From Anaeramoeba ignava (taxonomy: Eukaryota; Metamonada; Anaeramoebidae): a stretch of 64,000 nt of DNA. Below, piece by piece: positions 25,813 to 39,800 of the stretch. Where the stretch lies: assembly GCA_028826165.1 (NCBI GenBank), contig JAPDFW010000147.1:84501-148500 (forward strand). Reading direction: 5' to 3'. How positions within the stretch are numbered: the first letter of the stretch is position 1; each line of letters opens with the position of its first letter. Position numbers and translations under genes: made by a program. A model generated the notes under the pieces. It was not told the DNA's origin and searched no databases. It was given only the letters and a program-made list of their open reading frames with translations.

Positions 25813-28800
25813 TCAAAACTTCAAATATAAAAATAATTGATGAAAAAGATTCCGTTCTTCAAGTGTTCGAAATTTTAAATTAAAAATGAAATCTGAAGAA
25901 AATATTTTAATAATATGTGGATCATTTTGATTTTCTTGAATTTGTAAATTATTGATTAAATGACTATAATTTTTTTCGAAAGTGTGAATTCCAACCATTT
26001 TTTTGGAAATTTCAATAGTAACGTTTTCAATCTCATGAAGTTTATTATCAACAATTGAAGCAAGGAATATATTTGATTTGGATAAATTTTCTTTGTTGAT
26101 TTTTTTGTCATCAAGTTGATTTTCTTGGTATACTTGCAAATCAGCCAAACTCCTTGCAATTTTGAATTGGTCCAAAAACAGGAACATATGAAACTGCTCA
26201 TCAAAAACAATGATATATGCGCGGTCTTGGATCTGCAGTTTTACAACGCAAGAATTGCGTTGATTTTTTTGGACACTAATATCACCAGTAAGTTTTTCAA
26301 TTATGGTTTTATTTATGGTTTCGATTATCAATGAGTCATTGAAGCAATAAACCTGGCCTTGGTATTTAGCAGCAAGGTTTTCATCGAGAATTGTTGCAGG
26401 GAACTGTGTCGGATCTTGGTTTTTTACTTTGCGTAAGTCTTTGATTGTTGACAAAAAATTAGTGTGATTTTCAAGACAAGAAAAAAGAACAATATAAGCT
26501 TTATCCGAAAAATGGATTCTCAGAACAAGAGGCTCATCTGGATGGTTCTGCGCGCGTATTTTTTGCACAGAAAGCGAGGTGAGAACACCTTCTTCTTCTG
26601 TTATGAGTTTGAGTACATTTTGCTTAAGAACCAACTGGGCATTTATAAAAGATGATGTTTGCTTATTTACAACCATTACATTCCAAACTATGATTTGTTT
26701 ATTTTTCGCGTTCTCGAGCTCAAGTGTTGTTGATAACGGTGCTATTTCGAATCCGTCCGTTTCTTGTGCGCTTTGCAATCCTGATCTCTTTTGATCCAAA
26801 ATATTCTGGAATGATTTGATTAGATCATGTGCTTGTTCGTCTTTATCAAATTTAATGATAAATTGCTTTTTTTCTGCCTGGAATAGAAGAATATTGTCCA
26901 GTTTATCGTGCTTTGAAATTTGCATGGCTTGTGTAGGGAATTCCAGATTATGCTGGAGATAATTGATCGAGAAAAAAACTGGATCAAATTCGATTCTTGC
27001 GTTTTCATATATTTCTTGTCCAAGATAAATTTTGCCTATAAACACATGTTCTTGTGGATATTCATTTATGAAATGTGGATCATTTCGAATATTGAGTGCT
27101 TCCATTAGGCTCATTTCCTGTTCTTTTTTTTGCTTGTCGTTTTTTTCTGCCTCTTTCTTCTCGACTTGCTCCGATTCCGTTTTCGATTTTTTTCTTTCTT
27201 GTTCTCTTTTTTGATGGAACTGGTCAGTGAAATCCTCCATACTTTCTTTTGTTTTGAACTGAATATAAAAGGGAACCGAGGAGTCGTTGAACTCCATCTT
27301 GCAAATATTCAAGGGAGATCGACCGATAAACAAATTGCATTCCAAAATGTTTTTTGTTTTTTTCTCTTTTCCTGTAAATATGATCAAATTCTCATGAAAC
27401 TTAATTGTGCCATTTATTTTGCTGTTCTCTTTGGAATAGAAAAAAACCTTGAATTTCAACGGCAATTTTTTGGAGTCAATTCTGGCACAAATAGGCGATT
27501 GAATTGGATTTAGATAAGGTTTTGAAAAGATAAGAAACCGATCGCAAAGATGAGTAGATTCAAACGTAATTCGGATATTTTGCGAAATTGGAACCAACTT
27601 GATTTTGACACTTTTGGATTTTGTTGAAAGGAAAATCATTTCTTGAGAAAAATTAAAATCGGTACTTAATTCATTTGTGTGAAAACGAATCCATTCAGAT
27701 CCGTGAATCAATTTTGTGTGCAGCTCTTGTGGATGCTTCTGCATCTTTACAGAGACATCATAAGTTGATTTGACAGTAAACCCAAGAACTCCTGAGATGA
27801 CGTTTTTGCGGAAAGCGGCGAATTTTGCACAGAATTTATTGGCTATGAAATTATCTGCAAACTGAAGTACAAAATACTTTTTTTGATCGATGCAGAGAAA
27901 TCTTGTTGATTTGCGATAGGAAATAGACTCAATCACTGATGTAAATATAGAATATTCTTGAGCAAATTCCTCCTCAAAAGTTTCTAGAAGAAAACGGTCG
28001 TATTTCAATACAACCTGTGCAGGTATTTTTCTCTTTTTTGGTTTAAAAATAATGATTGTTGCACTAAATTGCTCTTCATGAAAAATTGATGATTTTTTGT
28101 TCTCTTTTTCCTTTTCCATTTTTTGCTTGACTCTCTCTTCAAATTTCCCCACAAATTCTCTGCGCAATTCGACATCTGGGAAAACAATATCAATACCACT
28201 TTTTTCATCAATATTTAAATGACTCACAAGATAGTCTTGATTGTTTTCAACTAAAGTGGAATATGCGCTGTATTTTCTTTTTATATGTTGGTCAGTCATC
28301 ACAACTTCCAAATGGTCTGATTCCAAAACAATCTTGGCAATTCCCGAGTATTCTCCGAATGAATCAAGTACGCAAAAATGAAACACATCTGGTAGTATTA
28401 AGATATGACTTTTTTCTTCGTGATTTCTCTTTTTTGCATCATTAAATTCGAAAATACTTCTTTTCGGTTCAGGATCCCCAAAAAAGATTCTGTGTTTTCT
28501 CGTTCTTCTAATTGCTTTTGCCGCTCTAGAAAATACTCAAATGGCAACTCAAGTGTTTTCTTTTGGAAAACAAGAAATGCTGAGAGAATTTTGGTTCTTG
28601 TTTGTGCGTTATTCGCTCGCAAAAATATCCATTTCTGTGGCTCGATTTGAATAGCAAATGTGGAAAGATCGTTCCAATTTAAATATATATGTTGATTTTC
28701 TGAAAATTCCGAAGAAAAAACAACTTCTTTATTAATAAGCACTTGCATTTTTTCGTTTATAAACTGCAATTTGGTTTGATATTCAAAATCCCCAATCAAA

Positions 28801-30733
28801 ACAAGTTTGAATTTTGCTTTCTTATTTTTCCACATACTCATGATCGAAGAAGGAATGGAATCATCATTTTTAATGACAAAATCCTTTTCAACAAGTAATC
28901 CTGAATTTGAGTGATTCAATCTAAACGCGCTTCTTATTTGGACCACTTGGGAGGAGAAATTACTCGCATCAAATTCTGCGAAATAATTTGCTTGATATTG
29001 AATTCTTTGGATCATTGAAGAGACCCAAACATATTTACTTCCCAGAACAAAATGTTGTGGTGCCGCTGTGATTTCTTGGATGGGATAGGATCTAATCTGG
29101 TTTTCAAGCATGTTTCTCTTGTTTTCGTTATTCGTTTCATTTTTTCCAAAATTTGTTTCTGTTTGCTTTGATTTCATTCTTGTAATAATATTACTGAAGG
29201 TAATCACACATTTGTGGATCAAATCCCTCGAAATTTTGGACAAGCAATCAAAAAGAATAATTTTTTTGTCTTCGTTTTGGTTTTGGTTTTGGTTTTCGTT
29301 TTCGTTTTCGTTTTCTTTTTTGTCTTGGTGAATCTGGAGTTTAAGAAACCGATCTTGAACAGGATCGGAAGCAATAAAAGTATTTTTCCATAAAAAGGTG
29401 ATCGAATCAACACCAAAGGATCGAATTTTCAAAGAATCTTGACAGAGCTCCAAAATGGCTGATTCTTTTTGGAAATCTTGCTTTATAATGCTTATTGAAA
29501 ACACTGCATGAGAATTAGTCCAACATCGCAAAGCAATACTTGATATTTCTTCTCCAGTTCCAAGAATTTGTCCACTTATTGAATGAGTTTCTACAAAATC
29601 ACCTGAATAATACTGGAACATTAATACTGTTTTGCAAATCACATAGCATTCTGATGAGTTTCTTGTTTTAACCACAAAGCTATGTTTTGAATCAAAGTAA
29701 ATTCGGAAAAATTCTGAGTTTTTTTCATGGACTTGTATTGTTAAATTTTGTAAATTTGAGTAATCTCTTGATAGTGAAAATAGTCCTTGGAAATATACTT
29801 GGAATAAATTCTTTGATAGTATGATTTTTCCTGGTTTGTGTAATTTGTTTGTTACAACAAAAACAGTGAATTCTGCATGTCCTATTCCAAAAAATCTTTG
29901 AATCATTTTGTGGAGTATTTTTTTTGAGCTTTCTTTTTCGTTGATTTTTGTGTCGAAATCAAGTTTTCCTATATAATCTTCTAGAATAGATTTTGTTTGA
30001 TTTTGTTTTTCATTATCAATTTTGATTTCATTTCCAAAATCATTTCCAAAATCAATTTCAAAATCCTTTCCAAAATCAATTTCATTTCCAAAATTAATTA
30101 AATTTCCAAAATCATTTTCAAAATCAATTTCATTTCCAAAATCCTTTCCAAAATTAATTTCATTTTGATTTTCATTTCCAAAATTAATTTCATTTCCAAA
30201 ATTAATTTCATTTCCAAAATTAATTTCATTTCCAAAATTAATTTCATTTCCAAAATTAATTAAATTTCCAAAATTAATTTCATTTTGATTTTCATTTTGA
30301 ATTTGATTTAAATTCTTTTGTTGATTTTCATTCAAATTCTCTTTAAAATTTCTTTTAAAACTCCCTTTGAAATTTTGCTTTAAATTTTCTTTGAAATTTG
30401 GATTTTCTTTTAATTTATTTAAAATTAATATTAAATCTTCATTATTTAGACCATCTAAATCATTTGGAGAAATTCCATATTTTTGATATTCATTTAAAAT
30501 ATATTGATAATCTAAATTTAAATCAATCCTAGAAAATAAAATAAATTAAATTAAAATAAAATAAAATAAAATAAATTATAAACTTACTTTGAATTTGGAA
30601 AAGAAAAATTTTTTTTAGATTTAGAAAAAAATTCTTGATTTTCTTTTTTTTTTGTTTTTTTGGTTGAATTTAAAGAAAAATATTCAAGAGTTATTATTCT
30701 TGATTTTATATTTTTATTCACTTTATTTTGCAT
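25813..30733 (-). CDS. Giant beta-repeat protein A (tandem PH-like modules)
   Basis: Minus-strand exons are 30733-30588 and 30528 onward to the TGA at 25813-25815, about 1,540 residues. After an Asn/Phe/Gly-rich low-complexity stretch (repeated NEINFG, about 30030-30300) the protein is built of about 12 copies of a 110-130-residue module. Each opens with a hydrophobic beta strand such as AEFTVFVV, AVFSISII, FHFCVLDSFG, TYDVSVKM or IVWNVMVV, continues with a G/A-x-I-x-L strand, and ends with an amphipathic F-rich helix (DFTDQFHQ type). The pattern suggests a PH-like fold; this is inference. Repeats 1-2 resemble those of protein B at 54109-58872 (RCWTNSHAVFSISI against RCWSKNEATFAVKM). The reading frame changes by one between about 28540 and 28390. 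Either a 47-nt intron (28536-28490) or a one-base indel joins the halves. Confidence 0.65.
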
Positions 30734-30798
30734 GACGGTTTTTAAAGTTTTAAATTATATATTTTTTAAAAAAAAAAAAGAAAGATAAAAAGAAAAAA

Positions 30799-30844
30799 GA
30801 AAAAATGAAAAATATTTTTTTATTTTTTTTTTCATTTTTTTTTT
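30799..30844. promoter_or_regulatory. Bidirectional T-rich start region (protein A / Nup155)
   Basis: Only 118 bp separate the two ATGs. The minus strand has atttttcattttttc at 30799-30815 and the plus strand ttttttttttcatttttttttt at 30822-30844, each within 100 bp of its own start. Role inferred. Confidence 0.35.
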
Positions 30845-30851
30845 AAAGAGA

Positions 30852-33800
30852 ATGATTAGTAAAATAAAATTAGAAGAAATAAATGAAAATTTAGAAAAAT
30901 GGAGAACATATAAATTTACAAATAAACAAAAAAAACCAGAAACACAACATATTATGTTATCTAAACCTTTTCAAACAAAAAGTAAAATTTGAAAAAAAAA
31001 AAACAAATTTAAAATTTAAATTTAATAAAAAAAAATATGAAAATTTAGAAGTTAATAATTTTAATTCACTTGTTGGTTATTTTCCTGATTTGGGATTATG
31101 TTGGAAAGCTCAAAAAAATAAATTATTTTGTTGGTCTTTACACTCTTTAAATTTACTGTTATTATTTTAAATTAAATTATCAAAAAATTTATAAAAAAAT
31201 TTATTATCCTTTTAATTTTTCTTTTATAGAGATAAAGTTATTAGTTTTAATAAACTTAAAGAAAATATAAATTCTGTTGGTTATCTTTCTTTTAAAAATC
31301 CTTATTTCCATATTAAATACAAAAAAATGTTAATAATTACAACTTCAAAACAAATTGCAATTTTGGGATTTTTTTTCCATGAAAATAATTTTCATTTCAA
31401 ACAAAGTAAAATTCAAATTCAAATCAAAAATTAAATTCAATTCAAAAATTAAAATTCAATTCAAAAATTAAAATTCAATTCAAAAATTAAATTCAATTCA
31501 AAAATAAATTAAATTCAAAAATTAAAATTCAATTCAAAAATTCAAATTCAAAAATTAAAATTCAATTCAAAAATTAAAATTCAATTCAAAAATCAAAATT
31601 CAATTCAAAAATTAAAATTCAATTCAAAAATTAAAATTCAAATAAAAAATTAATTCAAATCAAAAATAAAAATCAATTCAAAAATAAAAATCAATTCAAA
31701 AATTAAAATTCAATTCAAAAATTAAAATTCAATTCAAAAATTAAAATTCAATTCAAAAATTAATTCAATTCAAAAATTAAAATTCAAATCAAAAATTAAA
31801 ATTCAAATCAAAAATTAAAATTCAATTCAAAAATTAAAATTCAATTCAAAAATCAAAATTCAATTCAAAAATTAAAATTCAAAAATTAAAATTCAATTCA
31901 AAATTAAATTAAATTCAGAAATTAAATCAATTCAAAAATTAAATCAATTCAAAAATTAATTAAATTCAAAAATTAAATCAATTCAAAAATTAATTAAATT
32001 CAAAAATTAAATCAATTCAAAAATTAAAATTCAATTCAAAAATTAAAATTCAATTCAAAAATTAAAATTCAATTCAAAAATTAAAATTCAAATTCAAAAA
32101 TTAAATTCAATTCAAAAATTAAAATTCAATTCAAAAATTAATTAAATTCAAAAATAAAAATCAATTCAAAAATTAATAAAATTCAAAAATTAATTCAAAT
32201 CAAAAATTAATAAAATTCAAAAATTAAAATTCAATTCAAAAATTAAAATTAAAATTCAAAAATTAAAATTAAAATTCAAAAATTAAATCAATTCAAAAAT
32301 TAAAATTCAATTCAAAAATTAATTCAATTCAAAAATTCAAATCAAAAATTAATTAAATTCAAAAATTAAAATTCAATTAAAAAATAAATTAAATTCAAAA
32401 ATTAAAATTCAATTAAAAAATTAATTCAATTCAAAAATTAAAATTCAAATCAAAAATTAAAATTCAAATAAAAAATAAATTAAAATTCAATTCAAAAATT
32501 AATAAAATTCAAAAATTAAAATTCAAAAATTAAAATTCAAAAATTAAAATTCAAAAATTAAAATTCAATTCAAAAATTCAATTCAAAAATTAAAATTCAA
32601 TTCAAAAATTAAAATTCAATTCAAAAATTCAATTCAAAAATTAAAATTCAATTCAAAAATTAAATCAATTCAAAAATTAAAATTCAATTCAAAAATTAAA
32701 ATTCAATTAAAAATTAAAATTCAATTCAAAAATTAAAATTCAATTCAAAAATTAAAATTCAATTCAAAAATTAAAATCAATTCAAAAATTAAATCAATTC
32801 AAAAATTAAAATTCAATTCAAAAATTAAAATTCAATTCAAAAATTAAAATTCAAAAATTAATTCAATTCAAAAATTAATTCAATTCAAAAATTAATAAAA
32901 TTCAATTCAAAAATTAATAAAATTCAATTCAAAAATTAAAATTCAATTCAAAAATTAAAATTCAATTCAAAAATTAAATTCAAATTCAAAAATTAAAAAT
33001 CAATTCAAAAATTAATTTAATTCAAAAATTAATTTAATTCAAAAATTAATTTAATTCAAAAATTCAAATTCAATTCAAATTCAATTCAAAAATTAAAATT
33101 CAAAAATTAAAATTCAATTAAAAATTAAAATTCAATTCAAAAATTAAAATCAATTCAAAAATTAATTCAAATAAAAAATTAAAATTCAATTCAAAAATTA
33201 AAGTTCAATTCAAAAATTAAAATTCAATTCAAAAATTAATTCAATTCAAAAATTAAAATTAAATTCAAAAATTAAAATTAAATTCAAAAATTAAAATTCA
33301 AATAAAAAATAAATTAAATTCAAAAATTAAAATTCAATTCAAAAATTAAAATTATTTTTATTTTTATTTTTAGTTGATACAATAGTTAACAAAGAAGAAA
33401 TTATATTTTCTCAAATTGAATCTTCAAATGATGGAAGAGTCTTTTTATCAGGAAATGATGGCCATATTTATGAACTTGTTATTTCTCATGATTTCACAGA
33501 TTTTCAACTTAAAAATTTAACAAAAAATATTATGGAATCATTTTTCAACAAAATTCCTTATTTAAATCATATTAAAAAACCAAATGAAAATGTTCTTAAG
33601 ATTTTTATTGATAATTCAAGAAATCTATTGTATAGTTTGGATTCAAATGATATCATAAAAGTTTATGATATTCAAAATGAAGATTCTGCCCAATTAAATT
33701 CATCACAAAATTTCATTGAAGTTTTTGTTTACAAAAATCTTGTTAAAGATACAATCAATTTCTTGGAAAACAAAAAAGAAATAGACCTAGAATATCAATC

Positions 33801-36564
33801 ATTCAATATTGTTAATTTACATTGTGTAGAATACAATTCAAAGGAATCTTTGCATCTTCTTGCGTTAACATCTCTAGGTCATGTGATTTATTTAGCCGGA
33901 AAAGAAAAAATCAATTATCATTTCTCTAGTTTATATGGATTCCAAATTACTGATGCTGCCTATATTTTTTTAAATCAATTTTTCCATCTTGATAATATTA
34001 AAGATAACTTTTCATTTAAAGAATATCCAAGTATTCTTGATTTTTATTCAGAATTCGAAAATTTTTTCACTTCCAATTTACAAGAAATGAACCAACCAAT
34101 TTTATTAGAACCAATTTTATCTTTTCATCCCATTTCTCCTTTTTTTTCGTTAAAAATACAAGATTTTGCTAATTTATTATTTCATTCAAAAACACAAAAA
34201 AATAATCATGTTATTCAGAACAAAAAACCACAATTAAATTTTTCTAATATTGATGAAGAAAATGAAAATATTGATATTGATATTTCAAATGATTTATATG
34301 ATTTTGATTTAAAGGAAGATGACTTTATTAATCAGGCATACTTCCATTTTAAGCAATTTGTTTGTTTTTCTCAAAATTCAATTTATTTTTTGAAAAGTTT
34401 TTATCCTGTGGATTTTCTATCTTCTGTTTTAGAAAGAAATTACCCTTTATCAATCATTTTAGAAGAATATCAAACTGAAGAAATTCAAGCAATGTGTTTG
34501 ATAATCATTATTATGAGAAGAAAAGAATTACCCCAAGAAGTTATTCGGAAAGCAACAGCGTTATATTGGAAAGAATATAAAAAATCTGATTCAAATTCAA
34601 TTTGGTTATTTATTGAAATTTTGTTGAAATTTATTTGGAATTTCTCAGTTTTTTCTTCTCAAATAACATTTAATAAGATTGATTATAATTTGAATGTTCC
34701 AGAAATGGAGATTTCACCCTCAAATGTTCCATATCGTGGATCTGTTGATTGGGAAAATGTTTTAAAGGATTCTTTTTATCTTGATCATCCAGAACTTGAA
34801 TTTTCTCATGAAAAATTTCAATTGAACTTCTCAAGTAAGCAGCTTTATATATTTTATGATTATTTCCAACAACTGAAAATGTTTATGATTTCAAAGAAAA
34901 GTGTCCAATTCCCAAATTTGGTTCTTAAATTTATCGAGAATTTGATTTATACTTTTGATTTACTTCTACATATCTCAGATAATGTCGATATTCTTCAAGA
35001 TATCACTCACCAAAAATATAAGAATTTGTTTAATCTTCCATTTAAACTTTTCGCATTTGATCAAAAAGGATTGAAATTGCAAAACATTCTTATAAAAAAG
35101 CTTCAACAAAAAAATGTTTTTGATTTGGATCATCGTTACTTCAAAGATACTGAAGGTTTTAGTTTAGGATTTTATTATCTTTTTGATGAAAGCAACCAAG
35201 ATATCGAAGTTGCTATGAAAATCTTCCATCAATTCATTTCTGATGCTCATATTTTCAAGCTAGAAATGTGTGGAAATACTTTGTATAATATGGGTTTATA
35301 TAAAGAAATAATAGGTTTATTTTATCATAAAATACAAGTTCTTGATCCTCAAAATTTATTCAAATATACATTACTTGATAATTTTCAACTAAAAAATTTA
35401 AAAAATGAAAATGATTTAATTTCTTCTCAAGAAATTACAAATCGAAAAATCATAAACCAAATTTATCAAAATTTATTATCCTTTTATATGCAAAACAATG
35501 AATTATTCCAAATTGAGATGCTTTATTTCCTTGTTAAAGATGATACAAGGCTTGATTTAAGAAATTATTTTTCACAGAAGCTATTTGAAGCAAACAATCC
35601 TCAAAAAAATTCATTTCAAGTTGTTTGGAATTTAGAATTATTTTTGATTAGTTTAAAAAAATTTGAGAAAATTTCAAGTGAAAAAACAAAGTATGAAATG
35701 ATAAGAAATAAAATTAAATCAAAGATATTTATATTACAAGAAATACAGATACCATTAATTAAGGAAATTTCTAGAATATATTTAGATAAAGATGAAAATG
35801 AAAATGAAAATGAAAATGAAAATGAAAATGAAAATGAAAATGAAAATGAAAATGAAAATGAAAATGAAAATATTGAAAATGAAAATGAAAATGAAAATGA
35901 AAATGAAAATGAAAATTTAATTGAAAATGAAAATGAAAATGAAAATGAAAATAAAAATCAAAATGAAAATTTAATTGAAAATGAAAATTTAATTCATTAT
36001 CAAAAATCTATTGAATTACTTAAAACAAACATTTTTGAAATTAATCAAATAATTTATGATTTTTTAGTACCATTAAATATTTGGAATTTCTTCTTTAAAT
36101 TCATTGACCTTAATATGAAAAAATCAAAATGGGAACAATTTTTCATTCTTATTTGTAAAATTAACAAGCATGGTTTTCTTATTAAAGAATTTTTAATTAA
36201 TTCGATGAAATCAATTCCAAATTTAATTCCAAATTTTCTTCAAATTTCTTTTCAAAATAATATTCAAATTTTTGCCTTTTCTGTTGATTTTTTAATGAAA
36301 AATTATCAAGAAATTATTCCAGAAATTTCAAGTTTGTTTTCTTCTATTATAACAACTTCAATTGAATTGAATTCACAAATATTTTGGGAATCTTTTATAA
36401 ATTTTATTTATTTTTCATCTCAAAGTGGATTTTTTAACAAAAATTTTCAAAAAGAAATTATATTATTAATTTCACAAGTTGAATTGATTTTAAATCAAAA
36501 AATGGATTCATTTTCAAATGAACTTTTATCAAAATTTGATAAAATCAAAAAAGAAATTCAATAA
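30852..36564 (+). CDS. NUP155: Nucleoporin Nup155/Nup170 family
   Basis: Inner-ring scaffold nucleoporin. Exons are 30852-30981, 31049-31157, 31230-31405 and 33374-36564, giving 1,201 residues (human 1,391). The N-terminal beta-propeller is clear: GYFPDLGLCWKAQKNKLFCW, KYKKMLIITTSKQIAILGFF, DGRVFLSGNDGHIYELVI, then NSRNLLYSLDSNDIIKVYDI; each has a counterpart in Nup155 at the same order and spacing. The C-terminal half is alpha-solenoid. A pure Asn-Glu tract encoded by gaaaat repeats (35792-35990) interrupts the solenoid between two helical blocks. Intron 3 (1,968 bp) is a minisatellite; introns 1 and 2 are 67 and 72 bp. The exon 2 donor (GTTATT) is chosen by phase. Confidence 0.88.
31407..33352 (+). 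repeat. Intronic minisatellite, unit about 17 bp (attcaattcaaaaatta)
   Basis: Almost 2 kb of attcaattcaaaaattaaa and shortened variants fill Nup155 intron 3. The sense strand consists almost only of A, T and C, so GT and AG are very rare inside (one attcagaaatt and one aaagttcaatt seen). Confidence 0.93.
35790..35992 (+). repeat. Coding microsatellite (gaaaat)n, poly-Asn-Glu
   Basis: About 30 gaaaat units in frame inside the last exon of Nup155, with a few attgaa and ttaatt substitutions. They encode alternating Asn-Glu. The frame stays open on both sides. Confidence 0.95.
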
Positions 36565-36809
36565 AAAAAAAATCATTTATAAAAATTAGATTTTTTTTTT
36601 AACAAGAAAAAGTATGACATTAACAAGAAATAAAATTTAAAAAAGATTATTTTTTTTCATTTTATTTTTTCAATCTAAAAAAGATCTTTTTTTAAAAAAA
36701 TTTTTTTAGATTTTTTGGATTTTCATTTTTTTTCTCTTTCCAAAAACAAAACAAAAACAAAAAGAAAAAGAAAAAATAATTAATAAGATTATTTTATTAT
36801 TTTAAATTT

Positions 36810-39800
36810 ATGTCTTCAACTTCAGATAATGAATTTGATTTTGATGCTGATGTTCCAAGAGAACAAGGTAAAAATCAAAAAGAAAAAAAAAATGGAAGAA
36901 GAAAAAGAAGAAATGAAAAAAAAATAAGTTATTTTTTTCACATCTTTTTCACTTTTTAAAAAAACAACAACAAAGATTGTCAATTAATTTATGCAGCAGA
37001 AAAAGGAGATTTAGCAAAAGTCAAAGAATTAATCCATGAACAAGATGCTGATATTAACGCAGCAGATGGTCAAGGATTTACAGCTCTGCATTTATGTAGT
37101 GTTGAAAAGGGAAGTTATGAAGTATTTGAATATTTAGTTAAATTAGGAGCGAATCTTGATCTCAAAGTTGGGAAACAAAAACTGGCTCCAATTCATTATG
37201 CAGCAATAACAGGAGATGTAAGAAAAATTCATCTCCTTGTTTCCAATGGAGCAAAGCCAGATATCCAGAATATTGATGGATTGAATGCGCTTCATATGGC
37301 TGCGCAAGAGGGCTATATTCTGGCTTGCCATTATCTTTTAAATTCTGAGTATACACGAGATCATTTGCATGTTAATATGGGTGATACTGCAAATACTACT
37401 CCTTTGCATTGGGCAAGTTATACAGGAAAAATTGACACAGTTTTTTATCTTCTGAAAAATGGAGCGTCTGTTGATGCTGTTGATATTTATGGACGAACAG
37501 CTTTGCATATTGCTTGTTCGCAAAATCACTATGAAATTGTGCAGCAATTAGTTATTCATGGTTCTGATCTTTCTGTGAAAAATAATGAAGAAAAAACACC
37601 TTTAGCATCTGCTCAAGAAAAAAATTATAATGAGATTGTGTTCTATTTAATTCATATAATTAATGGATATGGACCCAGTGGGATTGCTGGGAAATTACGT
37701 GATAGGAAGCTTGTTCCTTATAAGAAATTGATAAGTCTAGGTTCTTTTTTGTCTCCTTTAGCTTCCTTCTTACTATTATTTTTACTTTTTTATATCTTCC
37801 ATTTTATTATTGCTTCCATTGCTTCTGGTTTTCTTATTCGTTATTTTTATTATAAATCTTTTTGGCCCAAATCATATGGTATTAATTCTCGTTCTTATTG
37901 GGAAGCCGGTGCTGCTTTTGCTTGCATTTTCCTTACTTTTGTAACTTGGTTGTTTCATTTACTTGAGTCTTTTTTTTATGATCAGAAGTTTTATTCTATT
38001 TTTCTGTTTTTCTGTGGTTTGGGTATTTTTGTTTTGCAATATTTGGTTTATTCTCTTGATCCTGGTTATATTACAGCTGATAAATTAACAACATCACAAT
38101 TTATTTATGAGATTGAAGATGGAATGGATGCAAGATCATTTTGTTCAACTTGCCATGTAGATTCAATTCAAATTCAATTCAAATTTTAAAAAATTCAATT
38201 AAAATTCAATTCAAATTTTAAAAAATTCAATTAAAATTCAATTCAAATTCAATTCAAATTCAATTCAAATTCAATTCAAATTCAATTCAAATTTTAAAAT
38301 TCAATTCAAATTCAATTCAAATTCAATTCAAATTTAATTAAAATTCAAATTCAAATTTAATTCAAATTTAATTCAAACTCAATTCAAATTTAATTCAAAT
38401 TCAATTCAAATTTAATTCAAATTTAATTCAAATTTAATTCAAATTTAATTCAAATTCAATTCAAATTTAATTCAAATTCAATTCAAATTTAATTCAAATT
38501 CAAAATTTAATTCAAACTCAATTCAAATTCAATTCAAATTTAATTCAAATTTAATTCAAATTTAATTCAAATTCAATTCAAATTCAATTCAAATTTAATT
38601 CAAATTTAATTCAAATTCAATTCAAATTCAATTCAAATTCAATTCAAATTTAATTAAAATTCAAATTCAATTCAATTCAAATTTTATTCAATTCAAATAA
38701 AATCCAAATTTTAAAAAATTCAATTAAAATTTTATTAAAATTTAATTCAAATTTAATTCAAATTTAATTCAAATTCAATTCAAATTTAATTCAAATTCAA
38801 TTCAAATTTAATTCAAATTCAATTCAAATTTTAAAAAATTCAATTCAAATTCAATTCAAATTCAATTCAAATTTAATTCAAATTCAATTCAAATTCAATT
38901 CAAATTCAATTCAAATTTAATTCAAATTCAATTCAAATTCAATTCAAATTTAATTAAAATTCAAATTCAATTCAATTCAAATTTTATTCAATTCAAATAA
39001 AATCCAAATTTTAAAAAATTCAATTAAAATTTTATTAAAATTTAATTCAAATTTAATTCAAATTTAATTCAAATTCAATTCAAATTCAATTCAAATTTAA
39101 TTCAAATTTAATTCAAATTCAATTCAAATTCAATTCAAATTCAATTAATATTTTATTCAAATTTAATTCAAATTTAATTCAAATTCAATTAAAATTTAAT
39201 TCAAATTCAATTCAAATTTAATTCAAATTCAATTAAAATTCAAATTCAATTAATATTTTATTCAAATTTAATTCAAATTCAATTCAAATTCAATTCAAAT
39301 TCAATTAAAATTCAATTCAAATTTTAAAAAATTTAATTAAAATTCAATTCAAATTTAATTCAAATTCAATTCAAATTCAATTCAAATTCAATTCAAATTT
39401 AATTCAATTCAAATTCAATTCAAATTCAATTCAAATTTAATTCAAATTCAATTCAAATTCAATTCAAATTCAATTCAAATTCAATTCAAATTTAATTCAA
39501 ATTCAATTCAAATTCAATTCAATTTCAAATTCAAATTCAATTCAAATTCAATTAAAATTCAATTTCAAATTCAATTCAAATTTAATTCAATTTTAAAAAA
39601 TTTAATTCAAATTCAATTCAAATTCAATTCAAATTTTAAAAAATTCAATTCAAATTCAATTCAAATTTAATTCAAATTCAATTCAAATTTTTATTAAAAT
39701 TCAAATTTTAAAATATTAAAAGATTAGAAGACCATTAAGATCAAAACATGATAAAGTCGCAAATAAATGTGTTTCTAAATATGATCATTGGTGTCCATGG

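Noticed and set aside
28388-28408. A 21-nt intron (gtcatatcttaatactaccag) joining the halves of protein A
   Set aside because: Too short for the spliceosome, and its phase does not match; left as an unresolved frame change.
31407-33352. CRISPR-like array
   Set aside because: Units are simple AT minisatellites without unique spacers, located in an intron of a eukaryotic gene.
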